A DNA stretch of 64,000 bases from Lachnospiraceae bacterium (GTDB lineage Bacteria; Bacillota; Clostridia; Lachnospirales; Lachnospiraceae). Position 1 is the stretch's first letter, and each line of letters starts with the position of its first letter. The notes below the pieces were generated by a model that was given only the letters and a program-made list of their open reading frames with translations, was not told the origin of the DNA and did not search any database. The DNA lies in the NCBI GenBank assembly GCA_024399135.1, contig JAKSHY010000015.1:1-64000 (forward strand), in the 5' to 3' direction. The position numbers and the translations under genes are program-made. Positions 42,195 to 53,200 of the stretch are shown one piece after another.

Positions 42195-43250
42195 ATGAAA
42201 AAGGCACCTGTTTTGCTTTCGATTATAATTTCATCATTAGTACTTCTTTTGGTTGGCATTATTGGAAGGAACAATGTATATGCCGAGGGAACATCAAACG
42301 GATTGACAGAACCTGTTTTAAAGGATGTTCTCATGGGAATAAAGGATGGAGTATATCCATGGCATATCTTTGATTCCGATGTAAAGAATGAGGCAATAGA
42401 AAAAGTGAATGCTCAAAGAGCATTGGAAGAGGAAATGCTGAAAAAGCAAGAAGAAGCTCTGGCAGCAGAAGAAAAGAAAAAGGAAGAGGAGAGAATTGCT
42501 AAGGAGGAAGCTAAAAAGGCTAAACCTACTCCAACACCTACTCCAACTCCGACACCAGAACCTACATATACGCCTCGTTATGAGCCATTAAGAGAGACTA
42601 CGTATGACGAGTATATTTCGCACATTTCTGCTGATATATATGGTGAAGATGGTGTTAACTTCGCAAGCGAATATAAATTTAAGAATGTAGATATTACATA
42701 TTTTGATGATGCTTTGTTTATAGGAGATTCCAGAACTGTAGGTCTTAGAAAGTACACAGATTTAAAAGAGCATGCAGATTTTCTTTGCAAAACTTCAATG
42801 ACTATATATAAGGTTCTCGAATCAGATTTTGATAATAAGCTTACAGTAGAGAAAGCATTAAAAAACAAAAAATATGGAAAGGTTTACATAATGCTTGGAA
42901 TTAATGAGCTCGGTACTGGTACGACCGAGAATTTCCTTGCTTCTTATACTACACTTGTGGATGAAATAAGAGAAATCAGTCCGGAAACAAAAATTATTAT
43001 TCAGGCTATAATGAATATAGACAGGACACAGAGTACGAAGGATAAGGTATTTAACAATACCAATATTCTTGGTAGGAATAATGCTATTGCCACGCTTGCG
43101 GATAATGAAAATATTTTTTATATTGATATTAATCCAATAGTGTGCGATGAGGATGGCTTTTTAAGAGATGATTTAAGAGGTGATCATCTTCATTTGCTTG
43201 GAAAATCAAATGAGCTTTGGAGGGAATTTCTCCTTGCTCATGGAGTATAG
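42195..43250 (+). CDS. Membrane-anchored SGNH hydrolase with Pro-Thr linker
   Basis: A 351-residue protein. A membrane helix lies at residues about 5-25 (PVLLSIIISSLVLLLVGIIG), a charged coiled coil at about 75-110 (ALEEEMLKKQEEALAAEEKK), then a Pro-Thr repeat linker (TPTPTPTPTPEP) and a GDSL/SGNH domain from about 165 to the end (LFIGDSRTVG with Ser 179; MLGINELGTG; DHLHL with the catalytic His). It is probably the acyl transfer or release partner of the MBOAT protein upstream. Start ATG 42195 has CGAGGA just upstream; an in-frame ATG at 42177 lacks one. Confidence 0.85.
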   Translation: MKKAPVLLSIIISSLVLLLVGIIGRNNVYAEGTSNGLTEPVLKDVLMGIKDGVYPWHIFDSDVKNEAIEKVNAQRALEEEMLKKQEEALAAEEKKKEEERIAKEEAKKAKPTPTPTPTPTPEPTYTPRYEPLRETTYDEYISHISADIYGEDGVNFASEYKFKNVDITYFDDALFIGDSRTVGLRKYTDLKEHADFLCKTSMTIYKVLESDFDNKLTVEKALKNKKYGKVYIMLGINELGTGTTENFLASYTTLVDEIREISPETKIIIQAIMNIDRTQSTKDKVFNNTNILGRNNAIATLADNENIFYIDINPIVCDEDGFLRDDLRGDHLHLLGKSNELWREFLLAHGV

Positions 43251-43255
43251 ATTAG

Positions 43256-44335
43256 ATGAAAAAATGGGTTAAAATACTTATTTTCATATTGATAATTCTG
43301 GTGTTTTTACTGATTGGTTACTCATTGTATTTTTATAATGAGTATGACAGGCTTCCAGACAGAGAAAGGCTCGAGACGAAGACGTCCGGAGCCTATTCGT
43401 ATTTCGCAGATGATGAGGCCATTAATGCAGGAAGAGCCTATAATATCATGACCTATAACATAGGATATGGCTTTACTACATCAGACTATAGTTCATTTGA
43501 GTATGGTGGAAAATATACATGGGCACCTTCAGAGGAACTAGTCATGGGTAATTTGTGTGACATAGCGGATGTTATTAATAAAACGGCGCCAGATTTTATT
43601 CTTCTTCAGAATGTAGACATTGATTCGACCAGATCATATCATGTTAACGAGCTTGATTTAGTTAATGAATTTTTAAAGGGCTATTATTATTCACATGCGA
43701 CGACATCTGATACTCCTTTTGTTATGTATCCTCTTTATGCACCCAAAGGAGAGTGCCTGACATCCATGGCTACATATTCAACTGGTATAATAGTTGAGAA
43801 TTTAAGAAGATCACTTCCGATTCGGGATGATTTAACGAAGTACCTGGAGCCGGACAGCGCATACATGGTTACGAGGATTCCGCTTGCCAACGAAAAGAGT
43901 CTTTTAATATATAATGTTCATCTGACATCCAAGGATGATGAGGTTAAACGTTCTCAGCTTAAGATGATTTTTAATGACATGGAGCTTGAATACAGGTTGG
44001 GCAATTATATAGTTTGCGGAGGCGATTTCGGATATAACCTTAGAATGGAGCCCCCTGTTAAAGACGATAATACTATAGATATTCCATATTTTCCGAGAGA
44101 TATGATACCGCAGGGCTTTTCTTTAGGTATTGACAGTGCGTTTCCTGTTAGTGTAATTCATGATTCAACAAGAGATGCGAAGTATGCGTATGAAGAAGAT
44201 GTAACGCCTACTGTTACGGAGGATGGCTTCATAGTATCTGATAATATAATGATTAACTACTATAATAATGCTGACTGGAAGTATGAGTATTCTAATCATG
44301 ATCCTGTTCTTATGCAGATATATGTGAAGGAATAG
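43256..44335 (+). CDS. Endonuclease/exonuclease/phosphatase-family membrane protein
   Basis: A 359-residue protein with an N-terminal membrane helix (ILIFILIILVFLLIGYSLYF, residues 6-25) and an external EEP-fold domain (MTYNIGYGFTTSDYSSF, DFILLQNVDID, LLIYNVHLTSKDDE, YIVCGGDFGYN, YSNHDPVLMQ). Such secreted members can be phosphodiesterases on lipids or sugars, or nucleases. It follows the SGNH gene by five bases and precedes a small gene by 12, so it belongs to the same operon as the MBOAT protein. Confidence 0.85.
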   Translation: MKKWVKILIFILIILVFLLIGYSLYFYNEYDRLPDRERLETKTSGAYSYFADDEAINAGRAYNIMTYNIGYGFTTSDYSSFEYGGKYTWAPSEELVMGNLCDIADVINKTAPDFILLQNVDIDSTRSYHVNELDLVNEFLKGYYYSHATTSDTPFVMYPLYAPKGECLTSMATYSTGIIVENLRRSLPIRDDLTKYLEPDSAYMVTRIPLANEKSLLIYNVHLTSKDDEVKRSQLKMIFNDMELEYRLGNYIVCGGDFGYNLRMEPPVKDDNTIDIPYFPRDMIPQGFSLGIDSAFPVSVIHDSTRDAKYAYEEDVTPTVTEDGFIVSDNIMINYYNNADWKYEYSNHDPVLMQIYVKE

Positions 44336-44347
44336 TAAGGTGGCAGA

Positions 44348-44581
44348 ATGAGAATTATTGATTTTAAGATGGAAAGAGAAGGCCTTCTTGAAGTGGGACA
44401 GATGATTACTGTAACAGAGGGAAGACTTCCCAGCAACTATTATTATACAATCGATCCATCTTTGGCTATGTCTGGGAATATACCATTTCCAGAGCGACTC
44501 CTTTCGAAGGAGGGGAAGGTTATAGATATCGAGGAAAACTCACGTGGATTCTACGTTAAGGTTGAATTCGATGAGGACTAA
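44348..44581 (+). CDS. Small hypothetical protein
   Basis: A 77-residue soluble protein (MRIIDFKMEREGLLEVGQMI) with no family I recognise. It appears to be mostly beta (GKVIDIEENSRGFYVKVEF). Its ATG has AAGGTGG seven bases upstream and it lies 12 bases after the EEP gene, so translation is likely and it is probably the last gene of the MBOAT operon. Confidence 0.65.
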   Translation: MRIIDFKMEREGLLEVGQMITVTEGRLPSNYYYTIDPSLAMSGNIPFPERLLSKEGKVIDIEENSRGFYVKVEFDED

Positions 44582-44634
44582 TCGGGTACAAACATATATT
44601 ATTGATTAAATGCTTAAATTGGAGGAAGAAAGAC

Positions 44635-45009
44635 ATGAAAACAATTTCAACATCTAACGCACCTGCTGCTATCGGACCATATTCACAGGGAATTATTGCT
44701 AATGGATTTTTGTACGCATCAGGACAGATTCCTATTATTCCAGAGAGCGGACAGATTGAGGAAGGCGATATTGAAGTTCAGGCTCACAGAGCGATAAAGA
44801 ATGTTGGCGCTATATTAAAGGAGGCAGGGGTTGATTACAGTAAAGTTGTTAAAACTACATGCTTTTTAGCTAATATGGATGACTTCGCTGCATTCAATGC
44901 TGTATATGAGCAGTATTTCGTATCAAAGCCAGCAAGAAGCTGCGTTGCTGTTAAAACACTTCCTAAGAATGTATTATGCGAAGTAGAAGTTATTGCAGTA
45001 GTAGAATAG
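44635..45009 (+). CDS. ridA: RidA-family enamine/imine deaminase
   Basis: A 124-residue RidA protein that hydrolyses reactive 2-aminoacrylate and similar imines. Family signatures: APAAIGPYSQGIIANGFLYASGQIP near the start and the C-terminal PARSCVAVKTLPKNVLCEVEVIA with the conserved Arg and Glu. TTGGAGGAAG lies eight bases before ATG 44635; an in-frame upstream start at 44602 has no support. It stands just before the aminopeptidase gene. Confidence 0.93.
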   Translation: MKTISTSNAPAAIGPYSQGIIANGFLYASGQIPIIPESGQIEEGDIEVQAHRAIKNVGAILKEAGVDYSKVVKTTCFLANMDDFAAFNAVYEQYFVSKPARSCVAVKTLPKNVLCEVEVIAVVE

Positions 45010-45024
45010 GGTAATATAAGTATA

Positions 45025-46833
45025 ATGATAGTTAATAAAAGAATAGAAAAATTACGTAAGAAAATGTCAGAGGTAGGAGTCAGCGTTTGCCTGATTCCTA
45101 CCTCTGATTGTCATGATAGCGAATATGTAAGCGACTATTTTAAAGCAAGAGAATATTTTAGTGGTTTCACAGGCTCTGCAGGAACGCTGGTGGTTAGTAT
45201 GGAAGAAGCTGCGCTCTTTACCGACGGCAGATACTTTATACAGGCAGCAAAAGAACTTGAGGGTACAGGGATTAAGCTTATGAAAATGGGAGAAGCAAAT
45301 GTACCTACGGTGTATGAGTATATTGAAAAGGTATTAAAAGAAGGTGAAACACTGGGATTTGATGGGCGTCTTGTAAGTCAGGGTGCAGGAGATAAAATAG
45401 CACATGTGATTCAAAAGAATAAATCAAATTTAAATTTTACTTTTGACCCCACGCACGAAATTTGGGAAAATCGCCCAAAACTTGAATTTAAGCCTGTTTA
45501 CAGACTTTTTGAAGAATATTCCGGTGAGAGTCTTGAGTCAAAGCTTAATAGAATAAAAGAATACATGAATACTATAGGGGCGGATTCTCATGTTATTACA
45601 TCCTTGGATGATATAGCCTGGATACTCAATTTAAGAGGTGATGATATTAAGAACTGCCCACTGTTCTTTTCTTATCTTATTTTAGTAGATGGAGAATGTC
45701 ATCTTTTTGCTAATATCACAGGTAATGAAGAATCTTTGATTAAAGAATATCTGATTGAGAATAGAATAATACTTCATTCATATGAAGAATTTTATAACGA
45801 AGGGCTTCAAAGTGTAAATATTCGTACTAAGAAGGGCATATTATATAATAAGAAGAGAATTAACTACTTAACATACAAGAGTATTGGTGAGAACCTAAAA
45901 GTCATAGATGAAATTGAACCTTCAACGAGATTTAAATGTATTAAAAACGAAGTAGAAATAGAGAATATTAAAAAAGCCAACATTAAGGATGGGGTTGCAA
46001 TTGTCCGCTTCGAAAGATGGCTTAAAAATGCCATAATAAGTGGAGAAAATCTTACAGAGCTTTCTGTTCAGAATAAATTGTATGAGTTTAGATCTTTTTC
46101 GAAAGAAATGATAGGCCCATCCTTTGACACGATATGTGCATATGGAGAACATGGAGCAATCATTCATTATGAAGCAGATGAAAACAGCAATGCAGAGGTT
46201 AAAGAGGGTGGCTTTTTAATGATTGATTCGGGTGCACATTATTTTGAAGGAACAACAGATGTTACCAGAACATATGCGATAGGTGATGTGAACAAAAAAT
46301 TAAAGCACGATTATACTTTGGTACTTCGTAGTATGCTGAAACTCTTGAATTGCAAGTTTTTGTATGGCGCCAGAGGCAATAATCTTGACATGGTGGTTCG
46401 TGAAGAGTTTTGGAAAGAAGGACTTGATTTTAAACATGGTACGGGCCATGGAATTGGATATTTACTCAATGTTCATGAGGGACCTAACAGAATTGGATGG
46501 AAAATTCCTGATGAAAGAAACTTAGGCGTAGTGTTCGAAGAAGGTATGCTTACTTCTGATGAACCTGGAATATATATAGAAGGATCGCACGGAATAAGAA
46601 TCGAAACAGATATTTTGTGTAAGTTTTTGTACGAGGACGAATATGGGAAATTCATGGGATTTGAACCTGTGACCTATGTCCCAATAGATAAGAGTGCTAT
46701 TTTAATAGAAGAAATGAAAAAAGAGGAAATAGAGTATTTAAATTCTTATCATAAGCTTGTTTTTAGCAGGCTTTCACCATACTTAGAGGGCGAAGATTTA
46801 GAGTATTTAATCAAAGCTACAGAGGAAATTTAG
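45025..46833 (+). CDS. pepP: Xaa-Pro aminopeptidase (long form)
   Basis: A 602-residue M24B metallopeptidase that removes N-terminal residues before proline. It has two N-terminal creatinase-like domains (residues about 5-310) and a pita-bread catalytic domain with the metal ligands in FLMIDSGAHYFEGTTDVTRT, HGTGHGIGY, LTSDEPGIYIEG and GIRIETD. The long, three-domain form is also known from eukaryotes and many clostridia. AddB starts directly on the base after its stop codon. No strong ribosome site precedes its ATG. Confidence 0.93.
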   Translation: MIVNKRIEKLRKKMSEVGVSVCLIPTSDCHDSEYVSDYFKAREYFSGFTGSAGTLVVSMEEAALFTDGRYFIQAAKELEGTGIKLMKMGEANVPTVYEYIEKVLKEGETLGFDGRLVSQGAGDKIAHVIQKNKSNLNFTFDPTHEIWENRPKLEFKPVYRLFEEYSGESLESKLNRIKEYMNTIGADSHVITSLDDIAWILNLRGDDIKNCPLFFSYLILVDGECHLFANITGNEESLIKEYLIENRIILHSYEEFYNEGLQSVNIRTKKGILYNKKRINYLTYKSIGENLKVIDEIEPSTRFKCIKNEVEIENIKKANIKDGVAIVRFERWLKNAIISGENLTELSVQNKLYEFRSFSKEMIGPSFDTICAYGEHGAIIHYEADENSNAEVKEGGFLMIDSGAHYFEGTTDVTRTYAIGDVNKKLKHDYTLVLRSMLKLLNCKFLYGARGNNLDMVVREEFWKEGLDFKHGTGHGIGYLLNVHEGPNRIGWKIPDERNLGVVFEEGMLTSDEPGIYIEGSHGIRIETDILCKFLYEDEYGKFMGFEPVTYVPIDKSAILIEEMKKEEIEYLNSYHKLVFSRLSPYLEGEDLEYLIKATEEI

Positions 46834-49800
46834 GTGAGTTTACAGTTTTATCTTGGAGCGTCAGGCTCGGGAAAAAGTTATCAACTGCATAGAGATATCT
46901 TAAAAGACGCGAAGAAGAATTTCAGGACTAATTATCTATTAATAGTTCCAGATCAGGCAACAATGCAGACACAGCTTGATTTAGTAGAGGCTTCAGACTC
47001 TAAGGGAATAATGAACGTTGATGTTCTTTCATTTAGCAGACTCGCACATAGAATATTTGAAGAACTTGGCTGTAATAATAATACTGTTCTTGACGATACT
47101 GGAAAGAGTCTTGTTATCAGAAACCTTGCAGGAAGATTAAAGGATTCGCTTCCTACACTCGGACGTAATCTTGATAAGGTTGGATATATTCATGAGATAA
47201 AGTCTGCCATTTCAGAATTTAAACAGTATGATATTTCAGAATCTAAAATGGATGAGCTAATATCATTTTCTTCCACTTCAGCGATGCTTAATGGCAAGCT
47301 TAAGGATTTAAAAACCATCTATGAGGCCTTTAATAATTACATTCGTGATGAATTCATAACATCTGAAGAAACACTGATGCTTCTTAGTGAGAAAATATAT
47401 GAAAGTAACATCATTAAGAACTCAGTTATAGCCTTTGATGGCTTCACAGGCTTCACCCCCATACAGTACCGTTTAATCAAGGGGTTGATGGAATTGACCA
47501 GCAAAGTCATCGTTACAGTAACGATTGATATTAATTCGTCCCCATACCATATTGACGGGGAGATGGAGCTGTTCTATTTAAGCAAGAAAACAATCAGGGA
47601 TTTACAGTCGATTTCACAGTCTCTTTCTATAGTTCAGGAACCAGATGTTATCCTAAATACGAACTACAGGCACTATAATAATATTTCACTCGCCCATTTA
47701 GAAAAGTCTATTTTCAGATTCCCGATTAAGCCATATATGGATGAGACGGATTCGATTTTTATAGATGAAGCTGCTAATCCAGAAGAAGAAGCAAGAAACA
47801 TTTTATCAAGGATTAATGATCTTGTATTAAATGATAATTACGAGTATAGGGATATAGCTATTGTATGTGGTGAGCTGTCAGCCTATAAATATGAGTTTTT
47901 GAAATATTCTAATATATACAATATTCCAATATATATTGATGAAACAAGAAAGATAGGTCTTAATCCATTCGTTGAGTATATTATGAGTGCGCTCAACATA
48001 ATTAAAGACAATTTTACTTATTCTTCTGTGATGCATTTTCTAAGAAGTGGTCTTGCTGATGTTTCGAAGGAGAAGGTTGATACATTCGATAATTACATCA
48101 TAAAGTGTGGAATACGGGGAAAACGTGCATATTCTAACAGCTTTACCAGAGTTCCATATTTAAAAAGTGAAGATGAGGTTACTACCTCGGATATTGAGGC
48201 TCTTTTGGAATTAAACGAAACAAGAGAAAAGCTTATTTTACTTTTAGAACCTTTAATGGGTAGATTTTCTAATGTAGGAGAGCTTGTTAAGGCTTTATAT
48301 GAATTCGTTATTAAGAGCAATATTGAAAATAAGCTTGCAGAATACGAAAAGTACTTTGAAGAACGTAGGATGCCTGAGAAGGCTAAGGAATATAGCCAGA
48401 TATACAGGCTTATTATGGATTTGCTGGATCAGATATATGCTCTTTTAAGGGATGAAGAAGTTTCTTTGGAAGAGTTTATTAAAATACTGGAGTCGGGAAT
48501 TGATGAGATAGATGTAGGAACTATTCCTGGTACAGTTGATCAGGTTTTGATTGGAGATATTGAAAGAAGCAGAATTTCTAAGCCTAAAATACTGTTTTTT
48601 GCAGGAGTGAACGATGGAAGCATTCCTAAGGCTAACGACAAGGGAGGGCTTATATCTGATATAGACAGGGAGTTCTTAAAGGCATCTAATATTGAACTTT
48701 CAAGTACTCCGAGAGAACAGATATATACTCAAAGATTATATCTTTATCTTAATATGATCAAACCATCAAAGAAACTGTATTTTTCGTATTCTAGAATGAC
48801 TGGTGGTGGAAAAAGTGTTAAGCGTTCATATCTTATAGGGCAGATATTGAAGTGTTTTCCTAAAATAAAGATAAATAACGTAAGCCAGGATGTTAATGAG
48901 TTTAACAGAATAAGTGGTATAAGGGACGGAATAAGCATTTTTTCAGGAGAAATTAGAAATTATGCAGAAGAGGTTCCAGGGAAATTAGGATACGAGGAGC
49001 TAAAGAGTCTGTATTTTGTATTACTAAAATCCGAAGAGGGTGAAAAATTAGTAAGGGAACTTATTGAAACAGCATTTTTCGAGTATAAGCCTAATGCCCT
49101 TACTGGAAAAATAGCGAAAAAGATATTTGATAACGATTCATACCTTAGTATCAGCAGGCTTGAAAAGTTTGCATCCTGTGAGTATGCACATTTTCTTTCT
49201 TATGCCATGAGACTTAAGGAAAGAGATGAATTTGACTTTAAGAAAAAGGATATGGGAAATGTTTTCCATTCAGTGTTTGAACAGTTTGGAGCATCTTTGG
49301 AAAAAGATGGCTATACTCTGGCCGATTTTCCGGATGAGATAGTCGACAAAAAACTTGAAGAAATCATTGAGAATCTTTCAGTTAATTATAAAAGCGCGGT
49401 TCTTCACTCATCAAATAAGAGCGAATATATGCTAAAACGTATATTCAATACATCGAAATTCACGGTTCTTATGCTTAAAGAACAGCTTTCGAAGGGATCA
49501 TTTAAACCAGAGGCATTCGAAAAGAAATTTGTTAAGACAATTGATTTAGATGATGATACGAAGGCGACTTTGGGGGGCGTTATAGACAGAATAGATATCT
49601 GTCAGGATGAAGATAAACTATATGTTAAGGTTATAGATTATAAGTCATCTTCCAAGAATATCGAACTTGATCAGCTTCTATACGGTCTTCAGATTCAGCA
49701 GCCTGTATATATGATGGCAGCTATAGATGCTATGGAGAAGAAGTATCCGCATCTTAGGGCAAGGATGGGAGCAATGCTATATTACCATATCAACAATCCT

Positions 49801-50244
49801 TTGGTTGACTTGGCCAGTGGCATGGAGGATGAAGCTCTTGATGAGGCCAGAAGTAAGGCTCTTACTCCAGCAGGCCTTGTTGCGGGAGAAAAGGACGTAT
49901 ATACGCGCTTTGACAGCTCGCTTTTGGAAAACAATGTGAAATCTTCTGCAGTTCCAGTAGCAATTACCAAGGATGGTGAGCTTCATAAAAGTTCTAAAAC
50001 CATTTCATGTGATGAATATGAATTGATAGATGAATATGTTAATAAGCTCGTTAAGGATGAAATTAAGAGTATTCAGGATGGAAATATTGCTATTAATCCA
50101 AAAGCGTATGAAAACTGGAATTCTTGCCAGTATTGCGATTACAAGAGCATATGTCAGTATGATGAAAAGAAAAAGGGCTTCAAAACAATGAGGCTTACCA
50201 AGCTTTCTAAAGAAGAAGCACTAGAGAAGATGAATTCAAAATAA
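46834..50244 (+). CDS. addB: ATP-dependent helicase-nuclease subunit AddB
   Basis: An 1136-residue subunit of the AddAB complex, which processes double-strand DNA ends for RecA. An N-terminal Walker A (GASGSGKS, G8-S15), a central inactivated-helicase region, and a C-terminal RecB-like nuclease (VKVIDYKSSSKNIELDQLLYG) are present. Four Cys for the iron-sulfur cluster are visible: C782, C1098, C1101 and C1107. It starts with GTG directly after the pepP stop. AddA follows 15 bases later. Confidence 0.95.
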   Translation: MSLQFYLGASGSGKSYQLHRDILKDAKKNFRTNYLLIVPDQATMQTQLDLVEASDSKGIMNVDVLSFSRLAHRIFEELGCNNNTVLDDTGKSLVIRNLAGRLKDSLPTLGRNLDKVGYIHEIKSAISEFKQYDISESKMDELISFSSTSAMLNGKLKDLKTIYEAFNNYIRDEFITSEETLMLLSEKIYESNIIKNSVIAFDGFTGFTPIQYRLIKGLMELTSKVIVTVTIDINSSPYHIDGEMELFYLSKKTIRDLQSISQSLSIVQEPDVILNTNYRHYNNISLAHLEKSIFRFPIKPYMDETDSIFIDEAANPEEEARNILSRINDLVLNDNYEYRDIAIVCGELSAYKYEFLKYSNIYNIPIYIDETRKIGLNPFVEYIMSALNIIKDNFTYSSVMHFLRSGLADVSKEKVDTFDNYIIKCGIRGKRAYSNSFTRVPYLKSEDEVTTSDIEALLELNETREKLILLLEPLMGRFSNVGELVKALYEFVIKSNIENKLAEYEKYFEERRMPEKAKEYSQIYRLIMDLLDQIYALLRDEEVSLEEFIKILESGIDEIDVGTIPGTVDQVLIGDIERSRISKPKILFFAGVNDGSIPKANDKGGLISDIDREFLKASNIELSSTPREQIYTQRLYLYLNMIKPSKKLYFSYSRMTGGGKSVKRSYLIGQILKCFPKIKINNVSQDVNEFNRISGIRDGISIFSGEIRNYAEEVPGKLGYEELKSLYFVLLKSEEGEKLVRELIETAFFEYKPNALTGKIAKKIFDNDSYLSISRLEKFASCEYAHFLSYAMRLKERDEFDFKKKDMGNVFHSVFEQFGASLEKDGYTLADFPDEIVDKKLEEIIENLSVNYKSAVLHSSNKSEYMLKRIFNTSKFTVLMLKEQLSKGSFKPEAFEKKFVKTIDLDDDTKATLGGVIDRIDICQDEDKLYVKVIDYKSSSKNIELDQLLYGLQIQQPVYMMAAIDAMEKKYPHLRARMGAMLYYHINNPLVDLASGMEDEALDEARSKALTPAGLVAGEKDVYTRFDSSLLENNVKSSAVPVAITKDGELHKSSKTISCDEYELIDEYVNKLVKDEIKSIQDGNIAINPKAYENWNSCQYCDYKSICQYDEKKKGFKTMRLTKLSKEEALEKMNSK

Positions 50245-50259
50245 AACAGGAATAGATAT

Positions 50260-53200
50260 ATGGGAATTAGTTTTACTAAAGATCAACAGAGGGTTATTGA
50301 TACCCGGGACAAAAATATACTTGTTTCAGCGGCTGCAGGCTCTGGAAAAACGGCGGTATTAGTTGAAAGAATCATTCAGATGATTATGGATGACGAGAAT
50401 CCGACAGACATTGACAGACTGCTGGTGGTAACCTTTACTGAAGCCGCCGCCGCCCAAATGAAGGATAAAATAGCAGCTGCTATTGACGAAAAGCTTGCCG
50501 ATAACCCTGAAAATCTGCATCTTCAGAAGCAGTCTTCTTTGATTTACAAGGCACAGATTTCGACGATTCATAAGTTCTGTCTTAGTGTGATAAGAAACAA
50601 TTTTAATAAGATTGGGTTGGATCCCTCGTTCAGGGTTGCAGATGAAACAGAGCTTGAACTAATGAAGGAAGACATCCTGGAAGAGATGTTTGAAGAAAAA
50701 TACAGGGTGAAGGATGAAAGCTTTTTAAATGCAGTAGAGTTTTTTGATAAGGATGATGACGACAGAGAATTAAAGGATTACATTTTAAAGCTCCATACAT
50801 TTTCAGAAGGTTATCCGTGGCCATTTGAATTTTTGGATGATTGCCTTTCTAAATATATAATAACTGACACAAAAGATTTTGAATCAAAGGATTGGGTCAG
50901 ATTTCTTTTAGATTACGCGAAAAAAGTATCAAATGACGCTATTTTAAAGATAAAAGAGGCTAAAAGTATTATAGATAAGCCTTATGGTCCTGTTAACTAT
51001 GAACCTGTCATCGAAAAGGATATTGAGACTGTTAATGGAATTCTTTCGTCATCGACATATGAAGAATATAAAGAGGCTCTCGATGGTCTTAAATGGGCAA
51101 CACTTCCAACAAAGAAAGCAGAAGGTGTGGATGATGCCCTAAAGGAAGCCTTTAAGGCGAAAAGGGATGAGTACAAGGGATTATTTAATTCGAAAAAATC
51201 TACAGCACTTAAAAACTTTTTTAATGCTTCAATGGAAACAGAAATAGAAATAGTAAACCTTATTCGTCCATATATTGAAACTCTTATAGAACTTGTTAAG
51301 GAATTTAGCTTCGAATTTGAAAACCAAAGACGTAAAAAGTGCATCATAAGCTTCCAGGATATGGAGCACTATGCGCTTAATATTTTATGCACAAGAAATG
51401 AAAATGGAGAAATTATTCCAACAGATGTTGCCAGATCATACCAGGAAATTTTCGATGAAATATTAATGGATGAGTACCAGGACTGTAATAGAGTACAGGA
51501 GTTATTAATGTGGTGTGTTTCCTCTGAAACGAGAGGAAAATTTAACCGATTTATGGTGGGAGATGTTAAGCAAAGTATCTATAAATTCCGTCTTGCCAAT
51601 CCACAGTTATTCATTGAAAAATACAATAGTTATGGAAACGGTGACCCGGATGGTCAAAATACAGATTCCAATATCAGAATAAATCTCAAGCAGAACTTTA
51701 GAAGCCGTGAGAGTGTTGTAAATACAGTAAATGACTTGTTTGGTCAAATTATGAGACGCACTCTTGGGGATATAGAGTATGATGATGATGCCAAGCTGGT
51801 ACTGGGGGCTTCGTTCCCGGCATATTCTATTGAAAATAAAGAGGATCAAAGTGATACTCTTTTTATGCTGGCGGTTAATAATAACGATAGTGATGAAGCA
51901 AGAGAAATTATCGAAGCTAGACTCATCGCAAGGAAGATAAAAGAGCTTATGAAGTCCCAGATTGTTAAGCTGGAAGACCGGGATGAATTTCGGCCGTTAT
52001 CTTATAAAGACATTGTTATTCTGGTAAGATCCATGACTGATGTTGCGAGGGGGATTAAGGAGGTATTTTCCGAGGAAGGTATTCCTTTGTTCATGAACAC
52101 AAGTGTAGGATTTTTTAACACTACAGAAATTCAATCCATAGTTCAGCTTCTTAAGGTGCTCGATAATCCGATTCAGGATATTCCTTTGTATGGTACTCTG
52201 ACTTCCTTCTTCGGAAAGATGAGTGATGAAGAGGTTGCTTTGATAAAGACAGAATCAGAAGGCAATAATCTATACGAAAAATTGAATAATTATGCTTCAA
52301 ATAACGAAAAGGCGAGTGATTTTATTCAATTTCTAAATACATTCAGAGAAAAGGTACATTATACGTCAGTAAGAGAACTCGTTACAGAAATTATTGATTC
52401 TACAGGGTATCTTGAATATGTAACGTCCATGGCCGGAGGAGAACAAAGAAGAGCTAATGTTAAAATGCTTATATCCTATGCTGGAGACTATGAAAATACT
52501 ACCTACAAAGGGTTATTCCATTTCGTAAGATACTTAAGAGAAGTTCAAAAAGTAGAAAGCAGTATTGGAGAAGCGGATATTCTCGATGAAAATGCAGATG
52601 TAGTAAAGGTTATGACTATTCATAAGTCAAAAGGTCTGGAATTTCCTGTGGTATTCGTAAGTGGAGTTCATAAAAAGTTTAATGTCGAAGATACAAAAGG
52701 TTTACTAAGTATCGATATGGATTATGGCATTGGTACGAAGTTTGTTGACATAGATAGAAGAACGAAGACAGATTCACTTTTAAGAAACGCAGTTAATCTG
52801 AAGATTAAGCAGGATATGATAAGTGAAGAGCTGAGAGTGTTTTATGTAGCACTCACACGTGCCAAGGAAAAACTTATTATTACTGGTGTATGTAAGGAAA
52901 ATGATATTGAAAAGATAAAAAAGGAGCCTGTTTCGTATAGCAAACTTATTGGTGCACAGTCTTACATGGACTTTTTGATTCCGTTATTCGATAAGGTTCA
53001 GTTCACTGATCCTAAAATCGAAGAAAAAGAGAGTGTCAATGAAGCAATAGACAGAATAATTCTAAAGGGAAACCTTGAGAAGGATATTGAAGACGAAAAA
53101 ATAGATGTTAACGCAATCAGACAGCTCAATGAGCGTTTTGGAAGGACTTATCCTCACAGAAATTTAGAAAATTTGGTTACTAAAACCAGTGTATCTGAAC

